A stretch of DNA of 64,000 nt. Source: Suttonella sp. R2A3. GTDB taxonomy: Bacteria; Pseudomonadota; Gammaproteobacteria; Cardiobacteriales; Cardiobacteriaceae. The stretch is taken from the NCBI RefSeq assembly GCF_021513215.1, contig NZ_CP090975.1, positions 1,819,001 through 1,883,000 on the forward strand, in the 5' to 3' direction. The notes beneath the pieces are model-generated. The model was not told the origin of the DNA, did no database searches, and worked only from the letters and a program-made list of their open reading frames with translations. The position numbers and the translations under genes are program-made. Of this stretch, positions 8,313-19,652 are shown piece by piece. Position 1 is the stretch's first letter. Every line of letters begins with the position of its first letter.

Positions 8313-11300
8313 ATGAGTACGTTAAACGATAAACGCTTTAGCGAGATTGTTACTCTAGCCGGGAAATTTGTTTCAGCATCACAACAAGATGCCTTAAATG
8401 CCTTTGCGCGTGCGTATCTCACCCAATTGCCCGCTGATGAAGCAGAGCAAATGAGCGATGCGGATTTGGCCGGCAATTTGCTTACGCATTTTACGCTGCT
8501 TCAGCGTTATGATGGTCAGGCGCCACAGGTGCGTGTGTTTAATCCCACCGTTGAGGAAGATCATTTCCACACCCCGCATACCGTGATTGAGTTGGTGATG
8601 CGTGATCGCCCATTTTTAGTCGATACCTTGCAAATGTGCTTGGAGGCAGAAGGGCTGGTGATGCATCGCTTGCTTCATACCATCGTTGAATTAACCCGTG
8701 ATGACGCCGGTGAGATTCAGGATGTTGATATCGCCCACAGCAGTGATGCCCGCTACCTATCGGTGATTTATTGTGAGGTCGATCGCCAGGAAGAGAGAGC
8801 CGAGCAAACGCAAATCAAAACCGCATTGTTAGAACAAATTCAGTTGCTTGATAAGGTCACCGACGATTGGCAGCCGATGCAGTCGCAGCTTTCAAAGGTG
8901 CGTGATGAATTGGCTGCTGCAAATCTGCCAGGTTGTCCGTTTAGTCAAGATGAAATGGTCGCGTTTGTCGATTGGATGTTGGATGGTAATTTTACCTTCC
9001 TCGGTTTCCGTGAATACCGCATAACACAAGGTAAAGACGACGTTGAGCTACATGTGGTTGGCGGTACCGGCTTGGGGATGCTCGATGGGGTTGATGAAGA
9101 CCGTCCGTCAAAGAGCTTTGCTGAGCTGCCATCTAATCTCAAAGCGATGGTGCTCGAACCACAGGGTCTATTACTCTCAAAATCGAGCCACCTGTCAACG
9201 ATTCACCGCAAAGCGTATATGGATTTCTTAGGCATCCAACGCTTTGATGCTGATGGTAATGTGATTGGTGAATACCGCTTTATCGGGCTTTTGACCGCTT
9301 CGGCGTATCAGTTATCGGTGGATCATATTCCTTTGTTACGCGAAAAAGCCAACCAGGTATTGGATCGTGCGGAACTCCCGGAAAATGGCCATGCGTATAA
9401 AAAAATGCTGCATATTTTAAATACGCTACCGCGTGATGATCTCTTTCAAGCGACCATTGATGAGCTCTATCCGATGGCAATGGGTATCCTGCATTTGCAA
9501 GATAAAAAGCGCCTGCGTTTATTTACGCGTGTTGACCATTATCAGCGCTTTGTGTCATGTCTGGTTTATGTGCCACGTGAGAAATTTAATACTGCGCTGC
9601 GCGTTAAAATTCAAAATATTTTGCTTGAGGCTTTTGGTGGGGCGTCGTGTGAATTTAACACCCAATTTAACGATATCCATCATGCGCGTTTGCATGTGCA
9701 TGTGCGTACCACGCCGGGCAAAATTAAATCATTTGATCGTGCGGCGTTAGAAAAGCAGTTAATCATGGCGATGCGTGATTGGCGTGATAATTATGAGCGG
9801 GGAGTGATTGAATCGCTTGGCGAAGTGGAAGGTAAGCGCTTATTGCAGCGCTTTAGCGACGGTATCCCGGCGGCTTATCGTGATATCTACTCAACGCGTA
9901 CCGCGATTCATGACACCAAACGCTTAGCAGCGCTCAATGAAACGCAAAACCTAGATATCTATCTCTATCAATCAGCCGGTGAGCGCAGCGATCAGCTGCA
10001 TCTAAAGCTTTATGGGATTAACGAGCCAAGCATGCTCTCGCAGGTTCTGCCGATGCTGGAGAATTTTGGTGTGGCGGTATCGAATGCCCATCCGTTTTCA
10101 TTTAAAACCGGCGATGGCGGCTCGCTGTGGATGCAAGAATACGATTTGGTGTTGCGTCAAGCACAAGCGGTAGATATGCAAGTCGTTCGTGAGCAATTTG
10201 AAGAAGGCTTCCATCGCGTTTGGCGCGGATCGGTTGAAAGTGATCGCTTTAATGAACTGGTGTTGACCACCGAATTAGATGTCGATGATGTGGTGGTATT
10301 ACGTGCCTTATCGCGCTATATGTTGCAGGCGCGAGCACCATTCTCTGCTGAATACGTGCAACAAACGCTCAATCAAAACCCGGATATCGCGGTAGCGTTG
10401 ATCGGACTGTTCCACACACGGATGGATCCTAAGAAGGATGATGGTCGTGATAAGGCGGTTGCGGCGCAGCGTGCAGACATTGAAGCACAACTACAACAGG
10501 TCAGCAGTCTTGATGAAGACCGCATTCTGCGTTGGTTCTTAAACCTGATTAACGCAATGCTGCGTACAAACTTCTATCAGCGTGATGAAAACGGCGCGCG
10601 TAAAGACCGCCTGTCGTTCAAATTTGCTGCTTCTGAAATCGAAGATCTACCAAAACCACGGCCGATGTTTGAGATCTTTGTCTATTCTCCACGCGTTGAA
10701 GCCGTGCATCTTCGTGGTGGTAAAGTCGCTCGTGGTGGTCTGCGCTGGTCGGATCGTATGGAAGACTTCCGTACCGAAATCTTAGGCCTAGTTAAGGCAC
10801 AGATGGTGAAAAATGCGGTGATTGTACCGGTTGGTTCAAAAGGTGGGTTCATCGTTAAAACGCCAACTGAAGGGCGTGACGCGTTTATGGAAGAAGGGAA
10901 GGCATGTTATCGCACCTTTATTCGCGGTATGCTCGATATCACCGATAACCTGGTTGAAGGCAAAGTTGTGCCACCAGCGGATACGGTGCGCCATGACGAA
11001 GATGATCCGTATTTGGTGGTCGCGGCGGATAAAGGCACCGCGAGCTTCTCGGATATTGCCAATGGCGTGGCAGCAGAATACGGCTTCTGGCTGGATGACG
11101 CCTTTGCTTCTGGTGGTTCAGTGGGCTATGACCATAAAGCGATGGGCATTACTGCCCGCGGCGCTTGGGAATCGGTAAAACGCCACTTCCGTATGCTGGG
11201 TAAAGATATCCAGGAACGCGATGAGATTAATGTGGTCGGTATTGGCGATATGAGCGGCGACGTGTTTGGTAACGGCATGTTGCGCTCACGCAAAATCCGC

Positions 11301-13100
11301 TTGCAGGCAGCGTTTAACCACTTACATATCTTTATCGATCCTGCTCCTGATGCAGCGCGTTCATGGGAAGAACGCGATCGCTTGTTTAACTTGCCACGCT
11401 CGAATTGGGCCGATTATGATGCGAGCTTGATCAGTCAAGGCGGCGGGGTGTTTTCACGTACTGAGAAATCGATTGCGATCACCCCAGAGATGAAAGAAGT
11501 CTTTGCGATTGAAGAAGATAAATTAACCCCAACCGAGCTGATTCATCAGCTACTCAAAGCGCCGGTCGATTTGATTTGGAATGGTGGTATTGGCACGTAT
11601 GTGAAACACAGCGAAGAAAGCCATGGTGAAGTGGGTGATCGTGCAAACGATAACCTACGCGTTGATGGCCGTGATATTCGCGCGAAGGTTATCGGTGAAG
11701 GCGGTAACCTTGGGATGACCCAACGTGGGCGTATTGAATACGCGCTTGCTGGTGGACGCCTCTATACCGATGCGATCGATAACTCAGGCGGTGTGAACTG
11801 CTCTGACCACGAGGTCAATATTAAGATCTTACTCAATAAGATCGTTGAGCAAGGCGATATGACGCAAAAACAGCGTAATGAGTTGCTCGCCAGTATGACC
11901 GAAGAAGTGGGCGATTTGGTGTTGCGTCAAAACTATATGCAGCCGCAGACTATTGAAGTGAGCGCGTATCGTCCGGAGAAAATCGGTGATTATGTACGCA
12001 TCATGCATCAGCTTGAGCGCGAAGGTCGATTGGATCGTGCGATCGAATTCTTACCTGAAGACGCCGAAGTCGAGCAGCGTAAGAAAGCCGGTCAAGGGTT
12101 AACCAACCCAGAGCTGGCGGTGATGCTGTCGTATTCGAAGATGTGGGTTTATGACCACTTACTCGAATCTGACCTGCCGGATAATGTGTATTTCCGCCGT
12201 GAATTACCACGCTACTTCCCACAAACCTTACATGAGCGCTTTAGCGATAGCATGCCGGATCACCGCCTGCACAGAGAGATTATTTGTACCTATCTCACTA
12301 ACAGTCTGGTCAACCGCATGGGGATTAGCTTTGTTTTCCGTGCGGTTGAAGAAACCGGCGAAAGTGTGGCCTCAATTGCCAGCAGCTACGCCTTGGCGCG
12401 TGAAGTCTTCGGTGTGCGTCGTTATTGGCGCATGATTGAAGCGATGGACAATAAGATCGATGCCAATAAGCAGATTGAGCTGGAATTAACCGTACGCCAG
12501 TTACTTGAGCGTGCGATGTTCTGGTTCTTGCGCAACTTAAATACACCGATCGATGTTGAAGTGATGGTAGAGCGCTTTAGTGGCGCGGTAGAAGCGTTGA
12601 CTGGTGACGATGGCTTCTTAGCGCAGAAATTTGCCAAACGGATTGATAGCGAAAGCGAGAAATTGCTTAACTTAGGTCTTACTGAAAGTGATGCGCGTGC
12701 GCTGGCAACCTTGCCATTGAGCTTTGCCGCACTTGATGTGGTGTTGATCACTGAGCAGAGTGAACGCGATATTAATCAGGTCGCTGAAGTTTATTTTGCG
12801 GTGCAACAACGCTTGCAAGGTGGCTGGTTGTTAAAACAAATCAACCAATTGCCAGCAGATGACTATTGGGCACGTCGAGCACGCACCGCGCAGCTCAACA
12901 GCTTCTATGCTACGTTGCGTAGCATCGCGCAAAACTTGCTTGCTGAAGATGCTCCTGGCATCGATGAATGGGCTGCTTCGCGCCATGATGATATTGAGCG
13001 TTTAGCGCAGGCAATCAATGAGTTAGAACAACGTGATGTTGATCTGGCGACCTTGTCTGTTGTGCTGGGTGAAATTGCAGCACTAGCCGAAGTTCATTGA
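8313..13100 (+). CDS. gdhB: NAD-specific glutamate dehydrogenase, large (about 180 kDa) type
   Basis: 1595-residue member of the bacterial NAD-GDH family that converts glutamate to 2-oxoglutarate and ammonia. The N-terminal third holds the ACT-like regulatory regions; the catalytic core is central (about residues 780-1150), with LRGGKVARGGLRWSDR, the substrate lysine region VPVGSKGGFIVK and the nucleotide-binding INVVGIGDMSGDVFGNGM; a long helical C-terminus follows. A strong AGAGGAGA site precedes the ATG. Stands alone, not in an operon. Length and motifs fit the family well; the frame is unbroken. Confidence 0.95.
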   Translation: MSTLNDKRFSEIVTLAGKFVSASQQDALNAFARAYLTQLPADEAEQMSDADLAGNLLTHFTLLQRYDGQAPQVRVFNPTVEEDHFHTPHTVIELVMRDRPFLVDTLQMCLEAEGLVMHRLLHTIVELTRDDAGEIQDVDIAHSSDARYLSVIYCEVDRQEERAEQTQIKTALLEQIQLLDKVTDDWQPMQSQLSKVRDELAAANLPGCPFSQDEMVAFVDWMLDGNFTFLGFREYRITQGKDDVELHVVGGTGLGMLDGVDEDRPSKSFAELPSNLKAMVLEPQGLLLSKSSHLSTIHRKAYMDFLGIQRFDADGNVIGEYRFIGLLTASAYQLSVDHIPLLREKANQVLDRAELPENGHAYKKMLHILNTLPRDDLFQATIDELYPMAMGILHLQDKKRLRLFTRVDHYQRFVSCLVYVPREKFNTALRVKIQNILLEAFGGASCEFNTQFNDIHHARLHVHVRTTPGKIKSFDRAALEKQLIMAMRDWRDNYERGVIESLGEVEGKRLLQRFSDGIPAAYRDIYSTRTAIHDTKRLAALNETQNLDIYLYQSAGERSDQLHLKLYGINEPSMLSQVLPMLENFGVAVSNAHPFSFKTGDGGSLWMQEYDLVLRQAQAVDMQVVREQFEEGFHRVWRGSVESDRFNELVLTTELDVDDVVVLRALSRYMLQARAPFSAEYVQQTLNQNPDIAVALIGLFHTRMDPKKDDGRDKAVAAQRADIEAQLQQVSSLDEDRILRWFLNLINAMLRTNFYQRDENGARKDRLSFKFAASEIEDLPKPRPMFEIFVYSPRVEAVHLRGGKVARGGLRWSDRMEDFRTEILGLVKAQMVKNAVIVPVGSKGGFIVKTPTEGRDAFMEEGKACYRTFIRGMLDITDNLVEGKVVPPADTVRHDEDDPYLVVAADKGTASFSDIANGVAAEYGFWLDDAFASGGSVGYDHKAMGITARGAWESVKRHFRMLGKDIQERDEINVVGIGDMSGDVFGNGMLRSRKIRLQAAFNHLHIFIDPAPDAARSWEERDRLFNLPRSNWADYDASLISQGGGVFSRTEKSIAITPEMKEVFAIEEDKLTPTELIHQLLKAPVDLIWNGGIGTYVKHSEESHGEVGDRANDNLRVDGRDIRAKVIGEGGNLGMTQRGRIEYALAGGRLYTDAIDNSGGVNCSDHEVNIKILLNKIVEQGDMTQKQRNELLASMTEEVGDLVLRQNYMQPQTIEVSAYRPEKIGDYVRIMHQLEREGRLDRAIEFLPEDAEVEQRKKAGQGLTNPELAVMLSYSKMWVYDHLLESDLPDNVYFRRELPRYFPQTLHERFSDSMPDHRLHREIICTYLTNSLVNRMGISFVFRAVEETGESVASIASSYALAREVFGVRRYWRMIEAMDNKIDANKQIELELTVRQLLERAMFWFLRNLNTPIDVEVMVERFSGAVEALTGDDGFLAQKFAKRIDSESEKLLNLGLTESDARALATLPLSFAALDVVLITEQSERDINQVAEVYFAVQQRLQGGWLLKQINQLPADDYWARRARTAQLNSFYATLRSIAQNLLAEDAPGIDEWAASRHDDIERLAQAINELEQRDVDLATLSVVLGEIAALAEVH

Positions 13101-13110
13101 TGCTGTAAAA

Positions 13111-13185
13111 ACACGCAAACCGCTTGGCTAGCGCTGAATCGGGCCATGTAACTGCATGATCGGTTCAGCGCGTAGCTAAGCGTGT
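13111..13185. repeat. Long imperfect hairpin between gdhB and ilvI
   Basis: ACACGC ... CGCTTGGCTAGCGCTGAA pairs with TTCAGCGCGTAGCTAAGCG ... GCGTGT with one bulge and one mismatch, giving about 20 base pairs around a 20-base loop. No T run follows, so it is not a standard terminator. It may protect or end the gdhB transcript, or be part of an ilvI leader. Confidence 0.55.
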
Positions 13186-13203
13186 TCAAGATTAAGAATA
13201 CAT

Positions 13204-13234
13204 CAGTTTCTGTGTGTAAACACTGCAGGAACTG
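13204..13234. repeat. Second hairpin upstream of ilvI
   Basis: CAGTTTCTG pairs with CAGGAACTG (one mismatch) across a 13-base loop. Together with the larger hairpin before it, this makes the 262-base gap before ilvI structured. No recognisable leader peptide with long Ile/Val/Leu runs is seen ahead of it. Confidence 0.4.
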
Positions 13235-13362
13235 ACGCTAAAAAATAACCATGGCCAGAGAAACATAAGTTTTTCGGTACTTTTCGCGTTTTAAGCTTGA
13301 CCACTCACAGATCTCAAAGTAATGTTAAAGGTTTTACGGTCGGTTTCGGGGGTTAAGACATT

Positions 13363-15110
13363 ATGGCAACACGAAAACACCGCTTAAATGGTGCGGAAAT
13401 CATCATTGAAGCATTAAAAGCTGAAGGGACAGAGTATATTTTTGGCTATCCTGGTGGGGCGGTGCTGCATATTTATGATGTGTTGTTCAAACAAAACGAT
13501 ATCGTGCATGTGTTGGCGCGCCATGAGCAGGGCGCAGTGCATGCGGCCGATGGTTATGCACGCGCTAGCGGAAAAGTTGGTGTTGCTTTAATGACCTCTG
13601 GTCCCGGGCTGACCAATGCGGTAACCGGGATTGCTACCGCTTATGCGGATTCTATTCCGATGGTGGTGTTTTCGGGCCAAGTCCCTTCATCATTAATTGG
13701 TAACGATGCGTTTCAGGAAGTCGATGCGGTGGGGATTACCCGCCCTTGCGTCAAGCACAGCTATTTGGTTAAAGATGTGCGCAAGCTTGCGGAAACGATT
13801 AAAAAAGCCTTTTATATCGCAAGCACCGGACGCCCCGGACCGGTGTTGATTGATGTGCCTAAAGATGTCACAGCCGCTGAAACACCATTTTTCTATAGCG
13901 ATGAGGTGCATATTCCCTCGTATCAACCAACCGTTGATGGGCATATCGGACAAATTAAAAAAGCGCTGAAATTGCTTAAGCGCGCCAAGCGCCCAATGCT
14001 CTATTCCGGTGGTGGCGTGGTGATTGATAATGCCAGCGATGAGATGACTACGCTGGCGCGCCGGCTTCATCTTCCAGTGACTAATACCTTAATGGGTTTA
14101 GGTGCTTATCCAGCCAATGATCCCCAGTTTGTTGGCATGCTCGGCATGCATGGCACGTATGAAGCGAATATGGCGATGCATCACTGCGATGTGTTGTTTG
14201 CCATTGGTGCGCGTTTTGATGACCGCGTTACCGGACTGTTGGAAAAATTCTGCCCGAAAGCGCAGATCATCCATATCGATATCGATCCATCATCGATTGC
14301 GAAAAATGTGCAGGTTGATATTCCAATCGTTGGCTCGGTAAAATCAGTGTTGAGTGAGATGTTGCGCTTAACCGAAGACAAAACTTTTGATGAGGCGCAG
14401 GTAGCGCCTTGGTGGTCACAGATCGATCAATGGCGTGCGATTGAATGCCTCGATTTTGAACAGACCGATGAAGTGATTAAGCCACAACGGGTGATCAAAA
14501 CGCTCTATGAGTTGACCGGAGGGAAGGCAATTATTACCTCTGATGTTGGCCAACACCAAATGTGGGCAGCGCAATATTACGGATTTCATGAACCGCGGCG
14601 CTGGATTAATTCGGGTGGACTGGGCACGATGGGCTTTGGTTACCCGGCTGCATTAGGCGCTAAACTGGCACGTCCTGATGAGGATGTGTACTGTATTACC
14701 GGCGAAGGCAGTATTCAAATGATGCTGCAAGAAATGACCACCGCGTTGCAATATAACATCCCGACCAAAATTATCTGTTTAAACAATGGGTATCTGGGGA
14801 TGGTGCGTCAGTGGCAGGAGTTTTTCTACGACCGTCGTTATTCGATGAGCTATATGGACGCTTTGCCAGATTTTGCCAAGCTTGCTGAAGGCTATGGGCA
14901 TCGCGGGATCAACATCGAACACGCCAGCGAATTAGAAGACAAGCTGCGTGAAGTGATCGCGATGAAAGACGAAACGGTTTTTGTGAATATCAAAACGGAT
15001 CCGCGCGAGAACGTCTTCCCAATGATTCCGTCAGGGGGTGGGCAAGCCGATATGCTGCTTGCTGGACGCGATAAAATGAAATCGGTATTTAATGAAGGGA
15101 TGGTGTTGGT

Positions 15111-15114
<4 letters not shown>
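13363..15114 (+). CDS. ilvI: Acetolactate synthase large (catalytic) subunit
   Basis: 583-residue thiamine-diphosphate enzyme that makes acetolactate or acetohydroxybutyrate, the first common step of valine, leucine and isoleucine synthesis. Visible: catalytic Glu in LARHEQGAVHAADGYARASG, FAD-domain segment, and the ThDP-binding ITGEGSIQMMLQEMTTALQYN...NNGYLGMVRQWQEFFY. A GGGGG-containing site precedes the ATG. It overlaps ilvH by four bases (ATGA), so the two subunits are coupled. Closest in type to IlvI/IlvB of E. coli. Confidence 0.95.
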
Positions 15115-16650
<1,536 letters not shown>

Positions 16651-16658
16651 GCCAAACG

Positions 16659-16708
16659 CGCATCAAAAAACGCCCGCTCAGTTTTCTGATCGGGCGTTTT
16701 TTGATGCG
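16659..16708. terminator. Bidirectional terminator between ilvC and the ABC importer
   Basis: Perfect 18-base arms CGCATCAAAAAACGCCCG and its complement around a 14-base loop, with A and T runs on both sides, so it can stop transcripts from both converging operons. Confidence 0.9.
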
Positions 16709-16725
16709 TTAAATAAATAATCGCT

Positions 16726-17520
16726 TTAAGACAGCAGCAGGGCGTCGTCGGTGACTTCTTCGCCGCGTTGGCGCTCAAACAGGCGCAACAGATCGGCGAC
16801 TTCTAAGCCTTCGCGCTCTTCACCGCTGATATCAAATACCACTTGTCCTTGGTGGAGCATGATGGTACGTGTGCCGATATCCAGGGCCTGGCGCATACTG
16901 TGGGTGACCATCAAAGTGGTCATTTTACGCTCGGTGATGATGTCTTCGGTTAATTTCAGCACAAATGCCGCTGTTTTTGGATCAAGGGCCGCGGTATGTT
17001 CGTCAAGCAATAAAATACTCGAGGGACGAAGGCTCGCCATCAGCAAGCTCACCGCTTGACGCTGACCACCAGAAAGCAAACCCATGCGGTCGTGTAAACG
17101 GCTCTCCAAGCCAAGTTCGAGTTGCGCGAGGCTGTCTTTAAATCGCCCAATATAGCTGCGCTTAACCGCTGGCGATAAAAAGCGTTTATCACCGCGCTTA
17201 AACGCTAAGGCGAGGTTTTCCTCAATGGTTAAATTCGCGCAGGTGCCAGCGAGTGGGTCTTGGAAGACGCGCGCGACATTGGCCGCACGTTTGTGTGTGG
17301 GTAATTTAGTCAGATCCTGGCCGTCGATCTCAATCTTGCCCGAATCGACGATCACTTCACCTGCTAGGCTGTTGAGTAAGGTAGACTTACCCGCGCCATT
17401 GGAACCAATCACACTGACAAATTCGCCTTGCTGTAAATGCAGTGATAAACCACGTAATACAGGATTTTCTAATGGGGTGCCGGGGTTGAACGTTTTAAAG
17501 AGGTTTTGCGCATCAATCAT
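16726..17520 (-). CDS. ABC transporter ATPase of TrpXYZ-type importer
   Basis: 264-residue ATPase with Walker A GSNGAGKSTLLNSL, signature LLSGGQRQAVSLLMA, Walker B SSILLLDEHTAALDP and the switch His in VTHSMRQAL. It powers the permease encoded upstream on the same strand. It is last in the order binding protein-permease-ATPase. The set belongs to the importer type whose binding protein has the ABC_sub_bind (DUF534) fold; tryptophan has been shown or proposed for some, so the substrate here stays open. Four bases separate it from the permease. Confidence 0.88.
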   Translation of the reverse strand: MIDAQNLFKTFNPGTPLENPVLRGLSLHLQQGEFVSVIGSNGAGKSTLLNSLAGEVIVDSGKIEIDGQDLTKLPTHKRAANVARVFQDPLAGTCANLTIEENLALAFKRGDKRFLSPAVKRSYIGRFKDSLAQLELGLESRLHDRMGLLSGGQRQAVSLLMASLRPSSILLLDEHTAALDPKTAAFVLKLTEDIITERKMTTLMVTHSMRQALDIGTRTIMLHQGQVVFDISGEEREGLEVADLLRLFERQRGEEVTDDALLLS

Positions 17521-17523
17521 AGC

Positions 17524-18420
17524 TTACCCACGGGTCCGTAGTTTTAGTTTGCGTTTCATCCCAGGAAGGACAATAGCCAAGGTGACCAAGGCTGCGGTGA
17601 TCAAGTTGAGATCTTGTGCTTTGAGACCGATAAAGTCCGCGTTAAGCGCTAAGGCAATCGCCAGACGATAAACAATCGCGCCAAGAATACAGCCAATGAG
17701 CGCACGAACGACTGTTTTTGGCGTCAGTAGCGCTTCACCACCAATCAATGAGGCCAAACCAATAACAATCACCCCGACGCCCATGGTGACATCCGCTGAT
17801 CCTTGGCTTTGTGCAAATAGCGCACCCGCCAAGCCAACCAAACCATTGGCGACAGCAACGCCGAGCATGATCATTGCACTCGTGGCAATCCCTTGCGCGC
17901 GTGCCATACTGGGGTTGGCGCCTGTTGCACGCATCGCAAGTCCGATCTCTGATTTCATAAACCACCACATAAAGGCAAAAGCAGCCAGCGCGACGATAGC
18001 AAATAAAATGACCGGCACAATAAAATACGGCACTGGCAGTGCTTCCCAGGGGGTGAGAATAGTGTCTTCACCCAATAAAGCGACGTTTGGTCGTCCCATA
18101 ACGCGCAGGTTGACTGAATAGAGCGCGGTCATCACTAAAATTGAGGCCAGCAGGTTCAAAATGCCCAATTTGACGTTTAGAAATGCGGTGACAGCACCTG
18201 CCAGCATACCGGCAACAATTGCGGTTAATGTAGCTAGCCAAGGATTCCAGCCATTCATGATGCACACGGCGGCAACTGCTGCGCCAAGGGGAAAGCTGCC
18301 ATCTACGGTGAGATCAGGGAAATCCAGCACACGAAACGACAGGTAAATGCCAAAGGCAACTAATCCATAGATAAAGCCGGTTTCTATGGCACCGTAAAAC
18401 GCAATTTCACTCAACAGCAT
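17524..18420 (-). CDS. ABC transporter permease of TrpXYZ-type importer
   Basis: 298-residue inner membrane protein with about eight to nine hydrophobic helices, similar in layout to the LivH/RbsC-like branched permeases (IETGFIYGLVAFGIYLSFRVLDFPDLTVDGSFPLGAAVAA at the N-terminus). It forms the channel of the importer together with the ATPase just downstream and receives substrate from the secreted protein encoded upstream. It starts 58 bases after that gene, with a hairpin in the gap. Confidence 0.88.
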   Translation of the reverse strand: MLLSEIAFYGAIETGFIYGLVAFGIYLSFRVLDFPDLTVDGSFPLGAAVAAVCIMNGWNPWLATLTAIVAGMLAGAVTAFLNVKLGILNLLASILVMTALYSVNLRVMGRPNVALLGEDTILTPWEALPVPYFIVPVILFAIVALAAFAFMWWFMKSEIGLAMRATGANPSMARAQGIATSAMIMLGVAVANGLVGLAGALFAQSQGSADVTMGVGVIVIGLASLIGGEALLTPKTVVRALIGCILGAIVYRLAIALALNADFIGLKAQDLNLITAALVTLAIVLPGMKRKLKLRTRG

Positions 18421-18443
18421 AGTGTATTAAACCAAAAATTGAA

Positions 18444-18459
18444 GGGCGCCGAAGCGCCC
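18444..18459 (-). terminator. Intra-operon hairpin with a UUCG tetraloop
   Basis: On the minus strand GGGCGC-TTCG-GCGCCC: six G-C pairs closed by the very stable cUUCGg loop, followed by TTCAATTTTTGG. It lies between the binding-protein gene and the permease gene, so it probably ends part of the transcripts or protects the upstream message, giving more binding protein than permease. Confidence 0.7.
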
Positions 18460-18477
18460 TGGAGATTAAAAATCAGA

Positions 18478-19443
18478 TTATTCACCGACAATTTCTGCGG
18501 CGCTATCTAATACTTCTTGCGGCAGGTCTACGCCCATTTTTGCAGCAGCACCCGGATTAATGAATAGGTTGAGTTCTTCTAAGTGACCGACTGGGATATC
18601 GCCAGGGTTTGCACCTTTGAGGATATCGGCAACTTGTTTACCGGTTGCGCGGCCAACGTCGTAATAATCAAAACCAAGGGCTGCAATCGCACCGCGTTCT
18701 ACAGAGCTGGTGTCAGCAGCAAACACCGGTAGTTTGTTTTGTTCGCCCACTTGAACAACACCTTCCATCGCGCTCACCACCGTATTATCAAGGGTGATGT
18801 AAATCGCATCCGCTTTGCCGACTAATGAACGAGCTGCAGCAAGGACTTCTGAAGATTTGGTGGCTGGTGCTTCAACTAAGGTTAGGCCTTTATCTTCAAA
18901 AAACGCTTTAATCTTGGTGTTTGTTGCCACAGAATTGGCCTCGCCAGGATTAAACACGGTGCCGATATTTTTAGCTTCTGGGACAATTTGTTGGATCATC
19001 GCAATTTGCTTATCAAGGGCAATGGCATCTGTTACCCCGGTAATGTTTTTACCAGGTTTGTCCAGATTATCCACCAATTTAGCTTCAACAGGATCGGTCA
19101 CGGCTGTAAAAACTACAGGAATCCCACGGACTGCAGCAGCAACAGATTGTGCTGAAGGGGTGGCAATCGCGACAATCACCGCCGGGTCTTCACCCGCAAA
19201 TTTCTTGGCAATTTGTGCGGCAATGGCGGTATCGCCTTGTGCGCTTTCATGCATATAACGAATATTGTCATCAGCGGTGTAGCCTTGTTCGCTGAGTTCA
19301 TCAACCACACCTTCATGGACAGCGTCTAATGCAGGATGTGCCACAATTTGAGTAATGGCCACCAAAGGAGCATCCGCCAGCGTCGTCGCGCTTGCCAATA
19401 TGCCTGCAGCGGCGGTTAACCATAATTTTTTATTCATTCCCAT
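18478..19443 (-). CDS. ABC transporter substrate-binding protein, TrpX/DUF534 family
   Basis: 321-residue secreted binding protein. Signal peptide MGMNKKLWLTAAAGILASATTLA (about 1-23), then the two-lobed ABC_sub_bind fold with VAITQIVAHPALDAVHEGV, the VVFTAVTDPVEAKLV segment and LDNTVVSAMEGVVQVG. The ATG at 19443 is well placed after a GGAG; a second ATG lies two codons on. First gene of the importer operon. The ligand is unknown; relatives bind tryptophan or other aromatic compounds. Confidence 0.87.
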   Translation of the reverse strand: MGMNKKLWLTAAAGILASATTLADAPLVAITQIVAHPALDAVHEGVVDELSEQGYTADDNIRYMHESAQGDTAIAAQIAKKFAGEDPAVIVAIATPSAQSVAAAVRGIPVVFTAVTDPVEAKLVDNLDKPGKNITGVTDAIALDKQIAMIQQIVPEAKNIGTVFNPGEANSVATNTKIKAFFEDKGLTLVEAPATKSSEVLAAARSLVGKADAIYITLDNTVVSAMEGVVQVGEQNKLPVFAADTSSVERGAIAALGFDYYDVGRATGKQVADILKGANPGDIPVGHLEELNLFINPGAAAKMGVDLPQEVLDSAAEIVGE

Positions 19444-19568
19444 GATGTGCTCCTTAAGGTTAGGTTAGGAAAAATAATCTTAGCATAGAACGCTGCGAAG
19501 CTAAGCACGCTTTTTGTAAAAAACTCAAGTAGAAACGATAATAATCGGTGGTAATAATCAAGAAAATA

Positions 19569-19599
19569 TTGCTTTTTGGTAAAAAAGCTATGCTATATT
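19569..19599 (+). promoter_or_regulatory. Candidate sigma-70 promoter of the AGCS gene
   Basis: TTGCTT at 19569-19574 and TATATT at 19594-19599, 19 bases apart, with TGC just before the -10 box (extended -10). The predicted start lies about 50 bases before the ATG. Confidence 0.45.
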
Positions 19600-19652
19600 G
19601 TTACTGTGAATTAATGATATTCACTTATGCTTTTGTTACTAACGAGGATTGT

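Noticed and set aside
13322-13387. 21-codon frame with several Val and Leu codons overlapping the ilvI start, as an attenuation leader peptide
   Set aside because: It overlaps the ilvI start codon itself, lies after the hairpins and has no ribosome site, so it cannot control a terminator before ilvI.
19548-19652. 35-residue N-terminal extension of the AGCS symporter
   Set aside because: The extra residues contain the predicted promoter, look unlike the family, and the ATG at 19653 has a good ribosome site.
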